Positions 45,245 to 54,950 of a stretch of DNA of 64,000 bases are shown one piece after another. Both the position numbers and the translations under genes were made by a program. Position 1 is the stretch's first letter. Each line of letters starts with the position of its first letter. Location: positions 25,713-89,712 of the forward strand of contig DATJYK010000046.1 in NCBI GenBank assembly GCA_035578005.1. Reading direction: 5' to 3'. The notes under the pieces were generated by a model. It saw nothing but the letters and a program-made list of their open reading frames with translations, was not told the DNA's origin and made no database searches. The DNA comes from Gp13-AA77 sp035578005 (GTDB lineage: Bacteria; Acidobacteriota; Terriglobia; UBA7540).

Positions 45245-46777
45245 CTATTCGGGTCCATCATGCAGGTAAGGCCGCGGGCCGGTCGCCCGGGCGGTAGCCG
45301 TGGCGAGCACCATGATTGATTCCTGAGTAGCCTGTGCGCCTTCCAGGATTCCCGCGTTGCGCCCTTCGTGCAACACCATGATGCGGTCGCAACATTGCAA
45401 CAGCTCCGGCAGCTCGGAACTTACGAAAATGATCCCCATCCCGCGGCTGGCGGCCGCATGGATGATTTCATAGACGTCAGCTTTGGCGGCCACATCGATT
45501 CCACGTGTCGGGTCATCCAGGAATAGGACGCCGGGCTCCATCAGCAGCCATTTTGCCAGCAGGACTTTTTGCTGGTTTCCGCCGCTCAAGGTGCTAACCG
45601 GAACGTCCGGCGAGGAGGCCTTTAACGCAGTCCGCTGATGGACGGTCTCCATAGCCGCGAGTTCTTTCTTGCGCCTGATGATGCCCCACGACTGATAGCG
45701 GCGAAGCACGGCCATGGTGCTGTTCTCGAGGACACTCATTTGCATCATTAGACCCTGAAGCTTGCGATCCTCAGGTAACATGCCCACCCCGGCTCCAATT
45801 GCTGCGCGCGGCGACGAGATCCTCACCGGCCGGCCACTGATCTGAATTTCACCCCTGATCAACTGGCGGAATCCGAATAAGGCAGCCCCGAGCTCACTTC
45901 GACCGGCGCCCACCAAACCGGCCACACCCAGCACTTCTCCGCGCCGGAGGCTGAAAGAGATATTCTGGATTCTATCGGTTGTGAGTTGTGAAACGGACAG
46001 CAGCACGTCATTCGACACTTCGCGCTGCACGGAGGGCCGATCCTTGAGTGGGCGTCCCGCCATCATGGTTACAATCTCGTTGGCGTCTGTGCTCTGAGTC
46101 GTCCGCGTACCGATCGTGCTCCCGTCGCGCAGTACGGTGATTGTGTCGCAAATCCGAAAGATCTCTTTGAGCTTGTGGGAAACAAACACAACCGACACGC
46201 CGCCTTGCTTGAGCCTGTTAACGGTCGAGAAAAGGCGTTCGACAGAGTCGTCTGATAATGAACTTGTGGGTTCGTCCATCAAGATGAGTCTGGCATCGAG
46301 ACTCAAGGCGCGGGCGATTGCCACCAGTTGCATCCGGGCGATCGGCAGGTTGGCAAGTGCCGTGCGAGGATTGTCGGCGACGCCTACCTGGTCGAGAAAG
46401 GGTTGGCACCAACGGTCGAGTTCTTTGCGACTTACGAACGCGTGACGTTCCAGCTTTAGGTTGCCGATGACGATGTTCTCCGCGATCGTGAGGTGCGGGA
46501 AAAGATCGAGTTCCTGAAAGATGATTGCGATACCGAGCCGTTGAGCGTCTAACGGACTCGCGATGGAAACCTCATTCTCCTCGAAGAATATCCTGCCGCC
46601 GTCGGCCCGCGTCGCTCCCGCAATGATTCGTGCGAGTGTGCTCTTCCCGGCTCCGTTCTCACCTACCAGGGCGTGCACCTCTCCTTTGGCAACCGAGAAG
46701 TTGGCGCCCTGAAGAGCAGCGATTCCGTCGTAGTGCTTACTGATACTTTCTGCTCGAAGCAATTGGTTGGTTGTCAT
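45245..46777 (-). CDS. Sugar ABC transporter ATPase, two NBDs (RbsA type)
   Basis: A 510-aa peripheral ATPase with two nucleotide-binding domains, as in RbsA/MglA. NBD1 (about 8-240) has Walker A GENGAGKST, Walker B LILMDEPTSSL and H-loop VSHKL. NBD2 (about 260-495) has a degenerate Walker A GLVGAGRSE, signature LSGGNQQK and Walker B VLFLDDPTRGID. The asymmetry is normal for the family. It powers uptake by the permease encoded 18 bp downstream. It follows the GH172 gene at a distance of 59 bp. Confidence 0.93.
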   Translation of the reverse strand: MTTNQLLRAESISKHYDGIAALQGANFSVAKGEVHALVGENGAGKSTLARIIAGATRADGGRIFFEENEVSIASPLDAQRLGIAIIFQELDLFPHLTIAENIVIGNLKLERHAFVSRKELDRWCQPFLDQVGVADNPRTALANLPIARMQLVAIARALSLDARLILMDEPTSSLSDDSVERLFSTVNRLKQGGVSVVFVSHKLKEIFRICDTITVLRDGSTIGTRTTQSTDANEIVTMMAGRPLKDRPSVQREVSNDVLLSVSQLTTDRIQNISFSLRRGEVLGVAGLVGAGRSELGAALFGFRQLIRGEIQISGRPVRISSPRAAIGAGVGMLPEDRKLQGLMMQMSVLENSTMAVLRRYQSWGIIRRKKELAAMETVHQRTALKASSPDVPVSTLSGGNQQKVLLAKWLLMEPGVLFLDDPTRGIDVAAKADVYEIIHAAASRGMGIIFVSSELPELLQCCDRIMVLHEGRNAGILEGAQATQESIMVLATATARATGPRPYLHDGPE

Positions 46778-46836
46778 GATCGCAAGGAGCTTCAGGTAGA
46801 CCCGAGTTTCCGCGGCTCTGCCAGTGGGTTCCCGTT

Positions 46837-48042
46837 CTAGTTGACCTCCAAATAATCCTTGTCCGGCAACTTAGGAAATGGCGCGTGGGGTTCGGTCTGG
46901 TACCAGTATGCCACCGACGAGATGTCATCCTGAAGCGGAAGGTAACGCCACCCCTCCCGCCAGCCCAAAGCCTGGATCGTCACCTTGATGTCCTGCTCAA
47001 ACCGGATGGGGTCCATGATGTGCCACCGATAAAGCCCGAACCGCTCCTGGGAGTCGTAATGTCCGTCCGGGCGGATCACTTGAGCTAGACCCGTGTATGG
47101 AGTGGTGAACTCGGTGTAATGATAGCCCGTAAGCGGCGGAGGGGTTCCAGGCAGAAGGTTGTAAGGGAAAGTGACCGGCGGACCCGAATCAAAGTCGTAT
47201 GAGCCGCAGAAATAGTCTTCCGTTCCAGTGCCGTTGATGGTCGGAAACTTGGAATCACCGTCGAGGAAAAACTTAATTTCGCCTTCGCCCCACCAACCCG
47301 TGTTATGGACGCCCCAGGCAAGGTAGGTGCCCACGTACTGGCCCCAGCCTTTTACTCCGTCGAGTATCACGTGATCCGTCTTCAGAGGTAGTGGGTTCGA
47401 TCGCCTGAACTGTGCGTGAAAGTATGCCGCGTCGGCGGGAACCTCAGTCAGCGTATAGTCAATCTGGTAGTAGATCGTCATCGGCTTGTCATCGATGTTC
47501 TCTAAGGTCATCTTGCAAGATTTCCGAAACGGCATTTGCCAATAGGAGTTGAGCCCGCTGCCGGGGTTGACGCAAACCGCCAGCGAAGACACCTGTGCGT
47601 AGCGGCCCCAGCCGCACGCAAAGAAATCGCCAACTGGAACTTCCACCGAGGGGTCACTCTCACCGTCCCAATAAAACCGGAGAATGGAAAATCTGAAATT
47701 ACCGGTTGGCGTCATCCAGATATGTTGAATGGCGCCCGGACCTTGAATCTGCGCTAAGGTGAGGGTCTTTTTCGGGCCCACCGAAAACGAAGGAGAGATT
47801 TTCCATCCCTGTCCGAGGTCGCGGGCGGCCTCAGCGCCCGTCCCGGTGGTTGCCATTCCCCCTTTGCCTTTTTCTCCGGTCGGGTTCTCGGGGCTGATCG
47901 ACCTCGTCTGAGCGTGAGACAGCCGCGGCAGGTTCCCCAAGCTCAAGCCGAGTCCGTCGTAGGAAGACGTTTGCGCCGTGCCGAGTTGACCCGTGAGTGC
48001 GCAAGCTGCCGCTAGAACGGCGAGCCACCGAAAGATTCGCAT
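46837..48042 (-). CDS. Exported DUF2961 protein, glycoside hydrolase family 172 (copy 1)
   Basis: A 401-aa exported protein (signal peptide 1-23, LGTAQ). DUF2961 is the core of GH172, whose characterised members act on fructofuranosides (difructose dianhydride) or as exo-D-arabinofuranosidases. Visible motifs are SISPENPTGEKGKGG near the N-terminus, HIWMTPTGNFRFSILRFYWD, GEGEIKFFLDGD and INGTGTEDYFCGSY; the two Glu in GEGE and GTED are the expected catalytic pair. The operon context (isomerase upstream, ABC importer downstream) indicates that the released sugar is imported and isomerised. ATG 48042 has AGGAAGGG upstream. Copies 2 and 3 are at 55001 and 56362. Confidence 0.9.
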   Translation of the reverse strand: MRIFRWLAVLAAACALTGQLGTAQTSSYDGLGLSLGNLPRLSHAQTRSISPENPTGEKGKGGMATTGTGAEAARDLGQGWKISPSFSVGPKKTLTLAQIQGPGAIQHIWMTPTGNFRFSILRFYWDGESDPSVEVPVGDFFACGWGRYAQVSSLAVCVNPGSGLNSYWQMPFRKSCKMTLENIDDKPMTIYYQIDYTLTEVPADAAYFHAQFRRSNPLPLKTDHVILDGVKGWGQYVGTYLAWGVHNTGWWGEGEIKFFLDGDSKFPTINGTGTEDYFCGSYDFDSGPPVTFPYNLLPGTPPPLTGYHYTEFTTPYTGLAQVIRPDGHYDSQERFGLYRWHIMDPIRFEQDIKVTIQALGWREGWRYLPLQDDISSVAYWYQTEPHAPFPKLPDKDYLEVN

Positions 48043-48101
48043 TGTCCCTTCCTCCCCTGTCTGTGTGATGTGGAGCGACGTTACTCTTTGCCAATTCCTG
48101 A

Positions 48102-49523
48102 TCAGGCGTAAACGTGATAGTCAATATTCAGAAGTTTCGAAACGTTTATAAGCTCCTGCACCCAATCCCCATAACAGCCGTGGGTGTGGTTGGAATCGTA
48201 AGTCGCCAAAAACTCGTCCGCTGAGACCTTCAGGCGTGCGAAAGCGTGTGGCCATTCCTTTGTAGTAGCCTCCGCCTTCTTCCAGTTGGTCTCTTCGTTA
48301 AACAAAACGAACTCGGCCGGCATGATGGCCATCCAGTACTTTCCATTCTTGCGGGTCAACCTCGCCAACGTTACGGCACCAGGCTGAGCAAAGTGCATCA
48401 CCGAGGCTCCGCCGGCCGGGAAGTAGAATATTTCCGGCCACAAATGAACCTTGGGCAAGTTGTCTTCGGGACGCCTGGACCGCCCGGCGAAGAAGGTGGC
48501 GTGCGCCCCCGAATTGCAGAGGTCGAAGAAGTCATCCTCGGCGTCGTAGTGCCGGACGTCGGCGAATAGCACCGGCTCAGCCGTGACATGCTTGAAGATC
48601 TCCATGGTGAGAGCCCCATCCATGTCCGCCTCGGTCGCGCAGACGACGGGTTCTTTCGGGCCGTCGAAATCGTACGGATCGTTGGCGAAGGCGTCGACGA
48701 TATCCTCCGTCGTGTAATTATCGGTCAGCTCCGGCTGCGCTTTGATTCCAAAGAAGTCGATGGACTTTTCCCGATTAATCTCAAGGCATGCGTAGTAAGT
48801 GCGGATCTGGCGCTTCAACAGGTCGGGCGTCAATTTCTTTCCGTCATAGTGGATGTTATTCCCCATCAAGTTCCCGAGCCAGTTGAACGCGTGTTCCACC
48901 CGGTCCTTTTCGATCAATTCGGAACGCCGCACCAGTTCATACTGGTCAATATGCTCAACGTCGATGCCGAAGTCTCGCTTCCACTGGTCGGCGTCGGCAA
49001 CTGCCGTGTACATGCCCATGGGCCTGCCGCCATACAAGCCAAAGCTTTCGCCTTTCAATCGACTGACGGCAACCGCGGAGCGGAGAAACTTCTGCACCTT
49101 CACGAAAACCTTCTCGTCGCCGATATCGCCCTGCACGCGGTGGTGCGACCTGCCGACTTGATCCATACCGCCCGCGGCTGCCAGCATTCCAACCATGCCT
49201 GGGTACGCGGGATTGATATTCGAAAACATCAGATAGGGTCCGGGCGCGAACTCGGTAGCGATAAGCGTGAGATGCGGAAAGCACCACACAGCATAGTTGA
49301 GAATCGTGGCCTCAACACCGGCCTCTCGCAGCCGGCGTCCCTCGTTCTTGGCGACTTCCGGATGCCATACGATCTCCTGGCCGGCCACGACTTCGTACTC
49401 GCCGGTCGACTCCAGTCGCGAGCGAAATCTGTTCTGAAAATCCAGGTTCATGTCGCTCAGCATTTCGTGCGCGAACTTTCGACCGTCAGAAAAAGTCAGT
49501 AGACCCACTTTTCTCTTTCGCAC
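48102..49523 (-). CDS. L-fucose/L-arabinose isomerase-family protein
   Basis: Cytosolic aldose-ketose isomerase-like protein of 473 aa. Segments typical of the family: KVGLLTFSDGRKF at the start, LMFSNINPAYPGMVGMLA, and the three metal ligands in CATEADMDGA (Glu), VLFADVRHYD (Asp) and SNHTHGCYGDW (His), which correspond to the Glu-Asp-His set of L-fucose isomerase. L-fucose isomerases also convert D-arabinose to D-ribulose, which fits a GH172 neighbour. It is the first gene of the operon and lies behind a perfect LacI-type operator (49650-49661). GTG 49523 is preferred because GAGG stands six bases upstream; GTG 49535 is the alternative. Confidence 0.85.
   Translation of the reverse strand: MRKRKVGLLTFSDGRKFAHEMLSDMNLDFQNRFRSRLESTGEYEVVAGQEIVWHPEVAKNEGRRLREAGVEATILNYAVWCFPHLTLIATEFAPGPYLMFSNINPAYPGMVGMLAAAGGMDQVGRSHHRVQGDIGDEKVFVKVQKFLRSAVAVSRLKGESFGLYGGRPMGMYTAVADADQWKRDFGIDVEHIDQYELVRRSELIEKDRVEHAFNWLGNLMGNNIHYDGKKLTPDLLKRQIRTYYACLEINREKSIDFFGIKAQPELTDNYTTEDIVDAFANDPYDFDGPKEPVVCATEADMDGALTMEIFKHVTAEPVLFADVRHYDAEDDFFDLCNSGAHATFFAGRSRRPEDNLPKVHLWPEIFYFPAGGASVMHFAQPGAVTLARLTRKNGKYWMAIMPAEFVLFNEETNWKKAEATTKEWPHAFARLKVSADEFLATYDSNHTHGCYGDWVQELINVSKLLNIDYHVYA
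48138..48149. promoter_or_regulatory. Intragenic LacI-type site near the isomerase 3' end
   Basis: CGAAACGTTTAT shares ten consecutive bases (CGAAACGTTT) with the perfect operator at 49650-49661. It is inside the isomerase coding region, about 95 bp upstream of the GH172 copy 1 start. It could be chance or a secondary site. Confidence 0.35.
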
Positions 49524-49649
49524 CTTGTACCTCACCGATTTGAGCGCTCAGGCCTAATACCTGTTGGGCTGTGGCCGCGGCCGGTGTACCATCTCGCAAT
49601 ATCCGACGTGTCAGAAACCAGTCTTTTTGCTGCGCTCAAAATGGCAATC

Positions 49650-49661
49650 CGAAACGTTTCG
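49650..49661. promoter_or_regulatory. LacI-family operator upstream of the isomerase operon
   Basis: CGAAACGTTTCG is a perfect 12-bp palindrome with the CG centre of GalR/LacI operators. It stands in the 165-bp gap between the lacI-type gene (ends 49689) and the isomerase start (49523), where it can control the five-gene operon. Confidence 0.7.
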
Positions 49662-49688
49662 CGCAACTCAAGACTCCTGTTCAGCTTC

Positions 49689-50762
49689 TCACCGACTTGA
49701 CCTTTTCACAGTGCTGACCTTTCGCGAATCCCTTTTTTCACGGGCTGCAGGATAAGGTGGTGCAGTCGAGTCTCGGACTCGCAGCTCGCATTTAAGGGTT
49801 ACAATCATGTCGTGATCTGTACCCTCGCTTCCTTTTTCGACCCGCAGCTTGTTGAGAAGCAACTCGACGGCCTTCTTACCCACCTGGTAGCTCGGTTGGG
49901 CCACGGTTGTCAGTCGCGGGCTAAAGTTCACCGCCCAGTCGAAGTCGTCAAACCCAAGCACGCTGACGCGTTCTGGGCAGGGTATCCGCAGGTCTCCGAG
50001 CGCTCGCATCAGCCCCAAGGTCATTTTGTTGTTACAACAAAATACCGCGGTGGGAGGCTCGGCGAGCCGCATCAGATCGAGGCCGCACTCATGAGCGGTT
50101 TCCAACTGAAATTCACCACATCGCAGGTATGCTTCCGGAAAAGGAAGATTGGCCTCCTGCAAGCCCCGGCGGAACCCCTCCAGGCGTTGCAACCCGTTCG
50201 AGAGGTTCAACCTTCCAGTAATGATGGCGATACGGCGATGACCGAGGCCGATCAAATGCCGGGCAGCCTGGCGCGAGGCCTCGAAGTTGTCGGTTACCAC
50301 GGCAGTTCCCGCGAAATCTGTGGGAATACGATCAAAGAAGACCAGCGGAAACCGCCGATTGATCAAGCGATCTTGCGCCACGCGAGAATCCGTCGGAGCC
50401 AGCAGAACTCCATCCACCCGGCGAGAAAAAAGCATGCTAAGCTGACGGCGCTCCAGTTCCGGATCCTCGTCGGCGTTACAGAAGATCACGGAATAGTTGT
50501 TTCGCCTTGCTTCACCTTCCACGCCATGCATCACGTCAGCAAAGAACGGATTCGTAACGTCCGGGATCATCATCCCGATCGTGTTGGTTTGACGCACCTT
50601 CAGGCTGCGCGCCACATGATTCGGATGATAGTCCAGCGCTTCCATCGCCCGTTGGACGCGCTGCACAAGTTTGTCGCTAACTCCGCTCTTGCCGTTGATG
50701 ACGGCCGAAACCGTGGCGACGGAAACGTCCGCCAGTCTCGCTACATCCCGAATGGTAAGCAA
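49689..50762 (-). CDS. LacI-family transcriptional regulator
   Basis: A 357-aa DNA-binding repressor. The helix-turn-helix (about 3-22) is TIRDVARLADVSVATVSAVI, with hinge helix VARSLKVRQT near 50-60, followed by a periplasmic-binding-like effector domain (IGMMIPDVTNPFFADVMHGV; ...GFDDFDWAVNFSPRLTTVAQ). An inducing sugar or phosphate is expected. It precedes the isomerase-GH172-ABC operon and is divergent from TonB receptor 2; GAAACG-type sites lie before both and before itself. The first codon is TTG, with AAAGG seven bases upstream. The C-terminal 25 aa are basic and probably disordered. Confidence 0.92.
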   Translation of the reverse strand: MLTIRDVARLADVSVATVSAVINGKSGVSDKLVQRVQRAMEALDYHPNHVARSLKVRQTNTIGMMIPDVTNPFFADVMHGVEGEARRNNYSVIFCNADEDPELERRQLSMLFSRRVDGVLLAPTDSRVAQDRLINRRFPLVFFDRIPTDFAGTAVVTDNFEASRQAARHLIGLGHRRIAIITGRLNLSNGLQRLEGFRRGLQEANLPFPEAYLRCGEFQLETAHECGLDLMRLAEPPTAVFCCNNKMTLGLMRALGDLRIPCPERVSVLGFDDFDWAVNFSPRLTTVAQPSYQVGKKAVELLLNKLRVEKGSEGTDHDMIVTLKCELRVRDSTAPPYPAAREKRDSRKVSTVKRSSR

Positions 50763-50839
50763 AACTCAGCCTTTCTTGATTTCATGCGATCCGCCGACTT
50801 CGCCCTCTGACTCCACAAACCACGAAAGTGCCGTGCTTG

Positions 50840-50851
50840 TGAAACGTATCT
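50840..50851. promoter_or_regulatory. Half-conserved LacI-type operator near the lacI-type start
   Basis: TGAAACGTATCT keeps the left half-site and CG centre of the operator, with four of six positions symmetric. It is 78 bp upstream of the regulator start, so autoregulation is possible. Confidence 0.45.
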
Positions 50852-50975
50852 AAGACGGCTCTCCCCCTCGCGGGTCTAGAAGGCCAAGAGATTCTACCCC
50901 AGTGCATTCAGCAGCGCAACAGCGGGATCAAAGGCAACTTCTGGCTTGATCTCCTGCCATCCTTGGGACAGTGTT

Positions 50976-51024
50976 TGAAACGATTAAATTTTTCTTGACA
51001 AGCCATAATTGGCCGTCGCATAGT
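50976..51024 (+). promoter_or_regulatory. LacI-type operator and promoter of TonB receptor 2
   Basis: TGAAACGATTAA (50976-50987) is a third operator-like site. Eight bases on comes TTGACA (50995-51000), then 18 bases and CATAGT (51019-51024). The start of the receptor is ATG 51074. An operator directly upstream of the -35 box fits control by the neighbouring LacI-family regulator. Confidence 0.6.
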
Positions 51025-51073
51025 GTTTGCCACGTCCAATTCGGACGATGGCTTCAGAGAGGAGAGATGGGGC

Positions 51074-54000
51074 ATGAAAGGCGTCCTGGCGTTAATTTGT
51101 GGAGGGTTCGTGGCGATGTCCCTGTGCGCTCGCAATTCCTCGGCTCAGGCGACTTGGGGTGCAATCAGCGGCTTCGTAAACGACGCGAGCGGCGCTGCCA
51201 TCGCGGGAGCAAGCGTCACCGTGACGGAGGTCAAAACAGGTGTGGTGACCAAGGGCTCGACCGACACCTCCGGGCTATACAATGTTACGCACCTGCTTCC
51301 GGGGGAGTACAGGGTTTCGGTCGAAGCCCAGGGATTCAAACGTTTCACTCAGGAACACGTAACCCTTCAGGTGGATTCCACCGTTCGTGTCGATTGTGTG
51401 CTTCAACTCGGCGCCGTGAGCCAGGAAGTGACCGTGACGGCTGCGACACCGCAGTTGAAAACAGAGAAGACGGACGTTTCCAGGGACCTCAATCAACAGA
51501 CCGTTGAAGCCCTGCCGGTCGTAGCGCACAACCTCACCAAGCTTTTCGACCTCGTGCCGGGCGCGATCGAGAACTTTCTTCAAATCGGCGAAGGCGAAAC
51601 CCCCAGCGGGGCGACGTCGATTACGGTGAACGGCATGTGGTTCGGCGCCAACGATTACTTGATTGATGGAATCACGGACTTGGCCTGTTGTTTCAGTAAT
51701 CAGATTGTCTTTGCCCCGAACCAGGATTCGGTGTCTGAGGTCAAGATGTCTGCTAGCAATTACGATCCCGAGTTCGGTAATTCGGCGGGCCTCATCGCCC
51801 AGTACGTGACAAAGTCGGGAACCAATGAAATCCATGGGTCCGCCTGGTGGACCAATATGAACAAGGCGACCTTCGCGGCCAACCCCTTCACTGAGAAGAT
51901 CGCGGGTACCGGACCCAACGGCAAAGGCCTTGGCCCGGCGCCCTTCAATCAGAACCAAGGCGCGTTTAGTCTTGGGGGTCCTATCAAGAAAAACAAAATG
52001 TTCATATTCGGGGACTACCAACTTCTGCGCCGCGAGGAGACGGACGCCATCACAGCGACGGTACCCGTGGCCGCCTGGCGTGCTGGAGACTTTAGCGGGC
52101 TTGCCAAGACGAATCCGATTTTTGACCCGAATACGGGTAACGCCGATGGTTCGGGACGGACACAGTTTGCTTGCGGCGGCGTCGCCAACGTCATCTGTCC
52201 AGACCGAATCAGCACGGTGGCTACAAATCTCGTGAATCTGTTGCCGCTCCCCAACATCGGCCAGGATAGCGCCAACCCCTATGACGTTAACTACGTGGGT
52301 AGCGGAAAGACGTCGTTCCGCACAGACCAGTTTGACGTGCGGTGGGATTACAACATCACCGACAAGGACAAGATATTTATACGAAATACCTACATGTACT
52401 CGGATCTGTTGACGCCCGGGCTATTCGGCACTGTGGCCGGCGGACCGCCGACCGGTGGGCTTGCGGCGGAGGCCGTTCCCACGCATAACGATCAGTTGGC
52501 CATAAACTACACTCGCACCTTCAGCGGCAACCTGTTGGCGGAGTTCCGTGGCGGCCTGCTCCGTTGGCACCTCCAGGGTTATACGCCTGATGCGAATCTG
52601 GAGACCAACAACACGGTGGGAATTTCCGGTCTTAACCTCGGCGGTCCCATAACCGGTGGTCTTGCCGGGTTTACAATCGGCGGGCCGTTTGGCAGCTTTA
52701 TCGAAGGCCCGGGCCCGAACAACGTGGCGCTGCCTCGGCTCGATATCATTGATGTCTTTCAATTCGTGAACAACTGGACGATGATGCACGGGAACCACCA
52801 ACTCCGGTGGGGTGTGGACATCCACCGCAATATGGAAGACTTGTTTACTGTCAACGCCCATACCTCCGGATATTTCGACTTCAATCAGCTCACCAGTGCG
52901 AGCCCGAGCGTAGCTAATTCCGGACTCGGTGCTGCGAGCTTTATGCTGGGCCTTCCTGACCAGTTTCAGCGAGGCGTCTTTGTCTTCATCCCCCATGAAA
53001 GGCAGTGGAGGAATGCGCTCTACATTCAGGATGTCTGGCGAGTGTCTCCCAAATTGACGGCGAATTATGGCTTGCGCTGGGACTATTTTGGTCCGGATAC
53101 TACCCCTTTGAAGGCGGGCCTTTCCAACTTTGATCCCGCCACCGGCGACGTCAATTTGGCAAACCTGGGAGGTATTTCGAGTTCAACCAACGTCGACGGC
53201 TATCATAAGGGCTGGGCGCCGCGCATCGGGTTGGCCTACAAGCTGACGAATAAGACCGTCATTCGGGCCGGCCTGGGGCGCAGCTATTTTGCCACCAACT
53301 ACTCCAGTACCTTCCAACAGCTCTCTATTGTGTTTCCTATCTCGGGTGCCCAGGTCGTGTCCCAACCCAACATCTATACTCCGGTGTTTCCGCTGGACCA
53401 GGGCTTTGTACCTCCCGCGGCCCCCTTCAGCGCTCCGGCCTCCGGCCATTTGAAGGTGCCGGATGGCGCCAGCGTTTACTACAACCCGCCGTATACCCCG
53501 ACTGAGCATGTCGATCAGTGGAACTTCACCGTGGAGCGTCAGCTTACCAACAATTTTAACCTGTCTCTCGGCTACGTGGGAACCAAGGGGAGCGACTTGG
53601 CCTGGGATCCCAACCTTAATGCGGCCAATGTTGACCCGACGAACTCCACCAGCATTCTCAGCCGGCGCCCCTATTACGTGCTCTATGGCTTGAGCCAGGG
53701 TATTGGCGTTCGGAACAACGGCGCCAACTCGAGTTACAATGCCCTGCAGTTCGTCGTGGATAAGCGTTTCTCGCAGGGCTACTCGATCACTTCCAATTTC
53801 ACGTGGTCCAAAGCTCTCGATACCGAGGTCGCTGGGTTCGCCTGGGGAGACCAGGGCACCAACCCGTACGACCGCGAGGGTTCGTACGGCGTCGGCACCA
53901 ACCAGGATCGGGCGGCCGTGTGGACCTTGAGCCACAATTGGCAGTTGCCTTATGGTCCAGGAATGCATTGGGGTTCTGATGCCACCGGAATCAAGAAGTG

Positions 54001-54511
54001 GGTGCTGGGCGGCTGGCAATTCAATGGCGTAACTGTCCTCGAGGATGGCTTCGCTCTATCTCCGGGGTTGGCGAGCGGCGCCACGCTGAATGCCGATTGG
54101 GGACAAAGGCCTGACCGTATCGCCGGGGTTCCTCTCTACCCTTCGAATAAGAGCACATCCGAATGGTTTAATCCGGCGGCTTTCGAGGCGCCTCAGTTTC
54201 CGGGACAGTCAGTGCAGTGCTGCCGTTGGGGCAATGCGGCGCGAGGCAGCTTCCGCGGACCCGGCCTGTTCGGGACTGATTGGGCTCTCTGGAAAGACTT
54301 CAAGTTCGGTTCGCCTCTCAATCGGGAGGATACCCACGTCCAAATCCGGTGGGAGAACTTTAACGCCCTGAACCATGCTCCGTTGGGAGAGCCGGACACG
54401 ACCGTCGACGATGCTACGGCGGGCCGGATCACTAGCCTGCAAGGCACGTTTCTGAAAGCCAACTCTACGACGATGCGACGGATGATGTTTACTTTGCGAC
54501 TGCAATTCTGA
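51074..54511 (+). CDS. TonB-dependent receptor 2 with carboxypeptidase-regulatory-like domain
   Basis: Outer-membrane receptor of 1145 aa, Oar type. Signal peptide (1-26, ending SSAQA), regulatory-like beta domain (about 28-112, GAISGFVNDASGAAIAGASV), plug (about 115-260, DYLIDGITDLACCFSNQ with a Cys pair) and barrel ending MRRMMFTLRLQF with terminal Phe. It has the same layout as receptor 1 but belongs to the sugar locus: a LacI-type operator and a good promoter precede it. It should import the oligosaccharide acted on by the GH172 enzymes. ATG 51074 is supported by GGAGAG about eight bases upstream. Confidence 0.93.
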   Translation: MKGVLALICGGFVAMSLCARNSSAQATWGAISGFVNDASGAAIAGASVTVTEVKTGVVTKGSTDTSGLYNVTHLLPGEYRVSVEAQGFKRFTQEHVTLQVDSTVRVDCVLQLGAVSQEVTVTAATPQLKTEKTDVSRDLNQQTVEALPVVAHNLTKLFDLVPGAIENFLQIGEGETPSGATSITVNGMWFGANDYLIDGITDLACCFSNQIVFAPNQDSVSEVKMSASNYDPEFGNSAGLIAQYVTKSGTNEIHGSAWWTNMNKATFAANPFTEKIAGTGPNGKGLGPAPFNQNQGAFSLGGPIKKNKMFIFGDYQLLRREETDAITATVPVAAWRAGDFSGLAKTNPIFDPNTGNADGSGRTQFACGGVANVICPDRISTVATNLVNLLPLPNIGQDSANPYDVNYVGSGKTSFRTDQFDVRWDYNITDKDKIFIRNTYMYSDLLTPGLFGTVAGGPPTGGLAAEAVPTHNDQLAINYTRTFSGNLLAEFRGGLLRWHLQGYTPDANLETNNTVGISGLNLGGPITGGLAGFTIGGPFGSFIEGPGPNNVALPRLDIIDVFQFVNNWTMMHGNHQLRWGVDIHRNMEDLFTVNAHTSGYFDFNQLTSASPSVANSGLGAASFMLGLPDQFQRGVFVFIPHERQWRNALYIQDVWRVSPKLTANYGLRWDYFGPDTTPLKAGLSNFDPATGDVNLANLGGISSSTNVDGYHKGWAPRIGLAYKLTNKTVIRAGLGRSYFATNYSSTFQQLSIVFPISGAQVVSQPNIYTPVFPLDQGFVPPAAPFSAPASGHLKVPDGASVYYNPPYTPTEHVDQWNFTVERQLTNNFNLSLGYVGTKGSDLAWDPNLNAANVDPTNSTSILSRRPYYVLYGLSQGIGVRNNGANSSYNALQFVVDKRFSQGYSITSNFTWSKALDTEVAGFAWGDQGTNPYDREGSYGVGTNQDRAAVWTLSHNWQLPYGPGMHWGSDATGIKKWVLGGWQFNGVTVLEDGFALSPGLASGATLNADWGQRPDRIAGVPLYPSNKSTSEWFNPAAFEAPQFPGQSVQCCRWGNAARGSFRGPGLFGTDWALWKDFKFGSPLNREDTHVQIRWENFNALNHAPLGEPDTTVDDATAGRITSLQGTFLKANSTTMRRMMFTLRLQF

Positions 54512-54852
54512 GGACAACCACTGTGGTGCTCCGCCCTCCGGTCTTCCGTGCACGGTGGGCACCCAGGGGCCGGGAATTGGCATTTCTAGCTGAGAAAGTG
54601 TCGGGTGTTGTACTCGAACGTAAGCGACGAAGGGTGGGGCGCCAGGCCCACCGCTAGGAGAACCGGAAGTAAGCGGCCGGTGGCTGCTGAAATCCGCCTG
54701 GGGTGCTCCGGTGCTCTGACAGTAAACCACCGCGGTGGGACTGCAGCCCCGCCCTTAGTCGCCTTTATTGAAGGCTTTTACGGCGCAAGTTAGCAGGCGT
54801 AGACAAGGCTTTCCCCAGCTAACCATAAAGACGCGTGAAACGCCCACAATCT
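54512..54852. other. Intergenic region left of element F
   Basis: About 340 bp after TonB receptor 2. It contains a perfect 12-bp palindrome CCACCGCGGTGG (54727-54738) and a GGTGGG/CCCACC hairpin near 54635-54655, but no coding frame with family resemblance. Confidence 0.4.
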
Positions 54853-54860
54853 TGGTTGCG

Positions 54861-54950
54861 GGTGCTGGCCTAATTTGAACGCAGCGCCGCCATCTTGGCG
54901 GCTATCTGCCGGCTGGAAGCCGGCGTTACGGGTCAAATGAGGACAGTACC
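54861..54950. mobile_element. Palindromic MITE-like element F with 8-bp target duplication
   Basis: 90-bp element. The outer ends GGTGCTGGCCTAATTTGAAC and the complement of GGTACTGTCCTCATTTGACC are inverted repeats and match the ends of element E. Inside are two hairpins, GCCGCCA-TCT-TGGCGGC and GCCGGCT-GGA-AGCCGGC. The 8-mer TGGTTGCG flanks it exactly on both sides (54853-54860 and 54951-54958). It contains no gene. Confidence 0.85.
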
